DNA of 64,000 bases, from contig JAQISU010000210.1 of assembly GCA_029339505.1 (NCBI GenBank), forward strand, positions 8,122,501 to 8,186,500, written 5' to 3'. This document shows positions 61,790-64,000 of this stretch, piece by piece. The translations under genes and the position numbers were made by a program. The notes beneath the pieces were generated by a model. That model ran no database searches and was not told where the DNA came from. It saw only the letters and a list, made by a program, of their open reading frames with translations. The DNA is from Unio delphinus (lineage: Eukaryota > Mollusca > Bivalvia > Unionida > Unionidae). How positions within the stretch are numbered: the first letter of the stretch is position 1; every line of letters begins with the position of its first letter.

Positions 61790-62970
61790 TTTTATGTGAT
61801 ATCTAGGTTGTACGATGTGAGTACTAGGATGTACTAGGTTGTGTGATGCAAGTACTAGGCTGTGTGATTACTAGGCTATGTGATTACTAGGCTGTGTGAG
61901 TAGTAGGCTATGTGATAACTAGGCTGTGTGAATACTAGGCTATGTTATTACTAGGTTGTGTGTAGGGCTGTCAAAAACCACGAAAACGTACATGGGTAGC
62001 GCCCTTTAACGGGTACCCGGGTACTCGTTAGAACATGAAAGACATGTACAACCCTTGACCAACAAATTTTTCCCCACTAAATTTCGCGTTACGCATAAAC
62101 ATATATGGATTACGCTTTTTCGGTATGTCCACCTTCCAAAAATCTCGTTTCTATTAACATTCCATTAATCCCACATACCGTATTTCAGAAAAGACCGCTT
62201 TACGAAATTACAATATGCAAGTATGCTTGTCCGTGGACTTGTACTTTCCTACAGTAACATGTTCTTTTTATAGCAAACCTTGTTCTACTTTCCCTTGAAT
62301 TCTATTTATAGCATCTGTATGGCATAGTGAGGAGAGAACAGACTATGTTTATTTATGTGGCTACTATATAATATGTCCAAATTATATGTTCAACAACTTT
62401 TGAAAATTTGCTAATTGTCGATTTCACGTGACTGCATGACCTAGGTTGCGAGATTTGTGTAGTCACGTGACTAAGAATGCAAATAGCCATATCCGGGACA
62501 AATTTCAGCAATGATGTACTTTTGTCTCGTCTGTCAGCAGACGAAAGGCATTGCAAATGCTATGCTCGCGATTTTTGAGAATATAAATCATATTCCTATC
62601 GATTTCCTGCAGGTATATCTCGATGAAAGATCGTTCAAGTTTGCTGGGCCGGGATGAAAGCGGCTACCTCATGCCGACATCAAATGGTGTCGGCGAATTC
62701 CAACTTTTTGATGGGAAATGCGCTTTGACCCTACACCCCAACATAAATGTCCAAATATCACAAATAGTGTGGCAAGGGTCAGAGTAAACTCTGAGTACTC
62801 AGACCAGCGTGCTGCTGATGATATATGATATTTTGATAGTGTTGTCAACAACTTATTTTCTGTGAACGGGTACTCGTCGTTACATGTAATTTTAAATGCT
62901 CTGAGCGTACCCGTTGACAGCCCTAGTTGTGTGAGTGCTAGCTTGTTTAAGTACTAGCTTGAGATTAAAC
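61790..62970. repeat. Short minisatellite 'actaggctgtgtgat', split by a hAT element
   Basis: Units of 15-20 bp ('tactaggctgtgtgatta') fill 61800-61962 and resume at 62926-62960 ('gttgtgtgagtgctagcttg'). Confidence 0.8.
61963..62925. mobile_element. Non-autonomous hAT-type element, 963 bp, 8-bp target duplication
   Basis: Perfect 12-bp terminal inverted repeats TAGGGCTGTCAA at both ends, flanked by GTTGTGTG at 61955-61962 and 62926-62933. An 8-bp duplication and this terminal sequence are typical of hAT transposons. It contains no transposase. Internal sequence includes 'cgggtacccgggtactcgt' near the left end and 'cgggtactcgtcgtta' near the right, forming subterminal repeats that may be transposase-binding sites. 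Confidence 0.92.
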
Positions 62971-63209
62971 ATTTGCAGGAAATGCTTTGAGTAATGGTGT
63001 ACTGCAAATATGTAGGCTTCTTGCTTTGTGTCCTTCATCTCAATAATGGATGTTTTGGGGAAAATGAAATGACATGGTTTAAACGGATCACATAACAATT
63101 TTATAAAAAGTGAGTAACATTAAATATGTGTACAATGTTTATTACGTGTTTAAATGTTCCATTGTCATTTTTAAGTTGTTTGTTCAAACTCTTGTAAACA
63201 TATTTGTAG

Positions 63210-63321
63210 GCTGGGAAGGAGGAACAGATGACACTGGTCCCAGATGCAGCATCAAAACCTGCCCATTCTAAAAAGCAGCCAACACTTGTGGAATGGATCA
63301 GAGGCATTTTCACTAAGAAAG
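63210..63321 (+). CDS. Putative exon 6 of beta-propeller-Roc GTPase gene
   Basis: An open segment between 'acatatttgtag' and a strong donor 'aagaaag|gtaagt'. It is phase 0 in, matching the phase-0 donor of exon 5, and phase 1 out. It encodes AGKEEQMTLVPDAASKPAHS followed by TLVEWIRGIFTKK. The first part is a flexible linker and the second a short amphipathic helix. No motif identifies it as GTPase, so membership rests on splice sites, phase and position. The acceptor has a weak pyrimidine tract. A small exon could have been missed between 54483 and 63209. Confidence 0.5.
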
Positions 63322-63544
63322 GTAAGTCAAGAAGATAACTACATTTAAATTTGTCATTAGACAAGCAAGTCCACAGGTAATGACATCATTCTTAACATAT
63401 AGGTAAACTAATTGGTATAACACTGGTACACAGATGATTACACCAGTGTTCGTCTCCATGTTTCATGGGAATGACTAATTGGCATATGTGACATTGCTAA
63501 ATGGCAAAAAATTGGACCAGTTTATCTTGGTGCCTGTATGGTTA

Positions 63545-64000
63545 TTCACATTCTTTATCAGAATAAATCTCTGGTAGGCTTTATCAGAATGTGGTAGACT
63601 CCATCAGAATGATTTTGTGGTTGTCTTTCATCATAATGATATTGTAGTAGTCTTTATCAGAATGATATTGTGGTTGTCTTCATCATAATGATATTGGGGT
63701 AGTCTTCCATCATGTGGTGGTAGTCTTCATCATAATTATATTGTAGTAGTCTTCATCAGAATTATATTGTAGTAGTCTTCCTCATAATGTTATTGTGGTA
63801 GTCTTCATCAGAATGATATTGTGGTAGTCTTCATCAGAATAATATTGTGGTAGTCTTCATCAGAATGATATTGTGGTAGTCTTCCATCATGTGGTGGTAG
63901 TCTTCATCAGAATTGTATTATAGTAGTCTTCCATCAGAATGATATTGTGGTAGTCTTCCATCATAATTATATTGTAGTAGTCTTCCATCATGTGGTGGTA
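63545..64000. repeat. About 28-bp minisatellite reaching the window edge
   Basis: 'tcatcagaatgatattgtggtagtct' units with 'catgtggtggtagtct' variants, continuing past the end of the window. Confidence 0.9.

Overview
The window looks like a piece of a large, AT-rich animal genome, most likely a bivalve or other mollusc. The evidence is long introns, abundant minisatellites and (TA)n tracts, tRNA-derived SINEs with target-site duplications, and a LRRK2-like Roc GTPase. The species cannot be named from the sequence. No rRNA, functional tRNA, CRISPR array or prokaryotic feature was found.

One host gene on the + strand appears to span about 53 kb, from 10.1 kb to beyond 63.3 kb. Six exons can be joined with matching splice phases: 10183-10246 (start codon and an N-myristoylation-type N-terminus), 28730-29494 (beta-propeller, NHL/TRIM-like), 42491-42757 (Roc P-loop, G1/G2), 52059-52607 (Roc G3, WDFAGQ), 54358-54482 (Roc G4, THAD) and 63210-63321 (tentative continuation). 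The joins run phase 1,1,1,1,0. The modelled part is about 627 residues, and the C-terminus (perhaps a COR-like region) lies outside the window.

The introns hold nearly all the remaining sequence and act as a store of mobile elements. Region by region:
- 0-10 kb: SINE pieces, a 40-bp minisatellite, (TA)n/(GA)n duplications and other tandem repeats.
- Intron 1 (10.2-28.7 kb): two old solo LTRs of the same family as the element in intron 3, a different solo LTR inside a 38-bp satellite, a CpG-richer stretch of unknown origin, the 3' end of a LINE followed by a SINE, and more minisatellites.
- Intron 2 (29.5-42.5 kb): a SINE, a three-level nest (LINE, then pogo-like transposon, then piggyBac-like insert), a 1254-bp solo LTR and a 35-bp minisatellite.
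- Intron 3 (42.8-52.1 kb): a complete-length but defective Ty3/gypsy element whose integrase remains lie before its reverse transcriptase (GMR1-like order), plus a second gypsy RT fossil.
- Intron 5 (54.5-63.2 kb): a SINE, two oppositely oriented LINE fossils, a hAT-related coding remnant and a 963-bp non-autonomous hAT element with an 8-bp duplication.

The most interesting points are the inferred myristoylated beta-propeller-Roc GTPase, the integrase-first retrotransposon with nearly identical LTRs, the transposon nest whose innermost layer interrupts a transposase exactly at a TTAA, and the several insertions whose boundaries and target duplications can be read directly.
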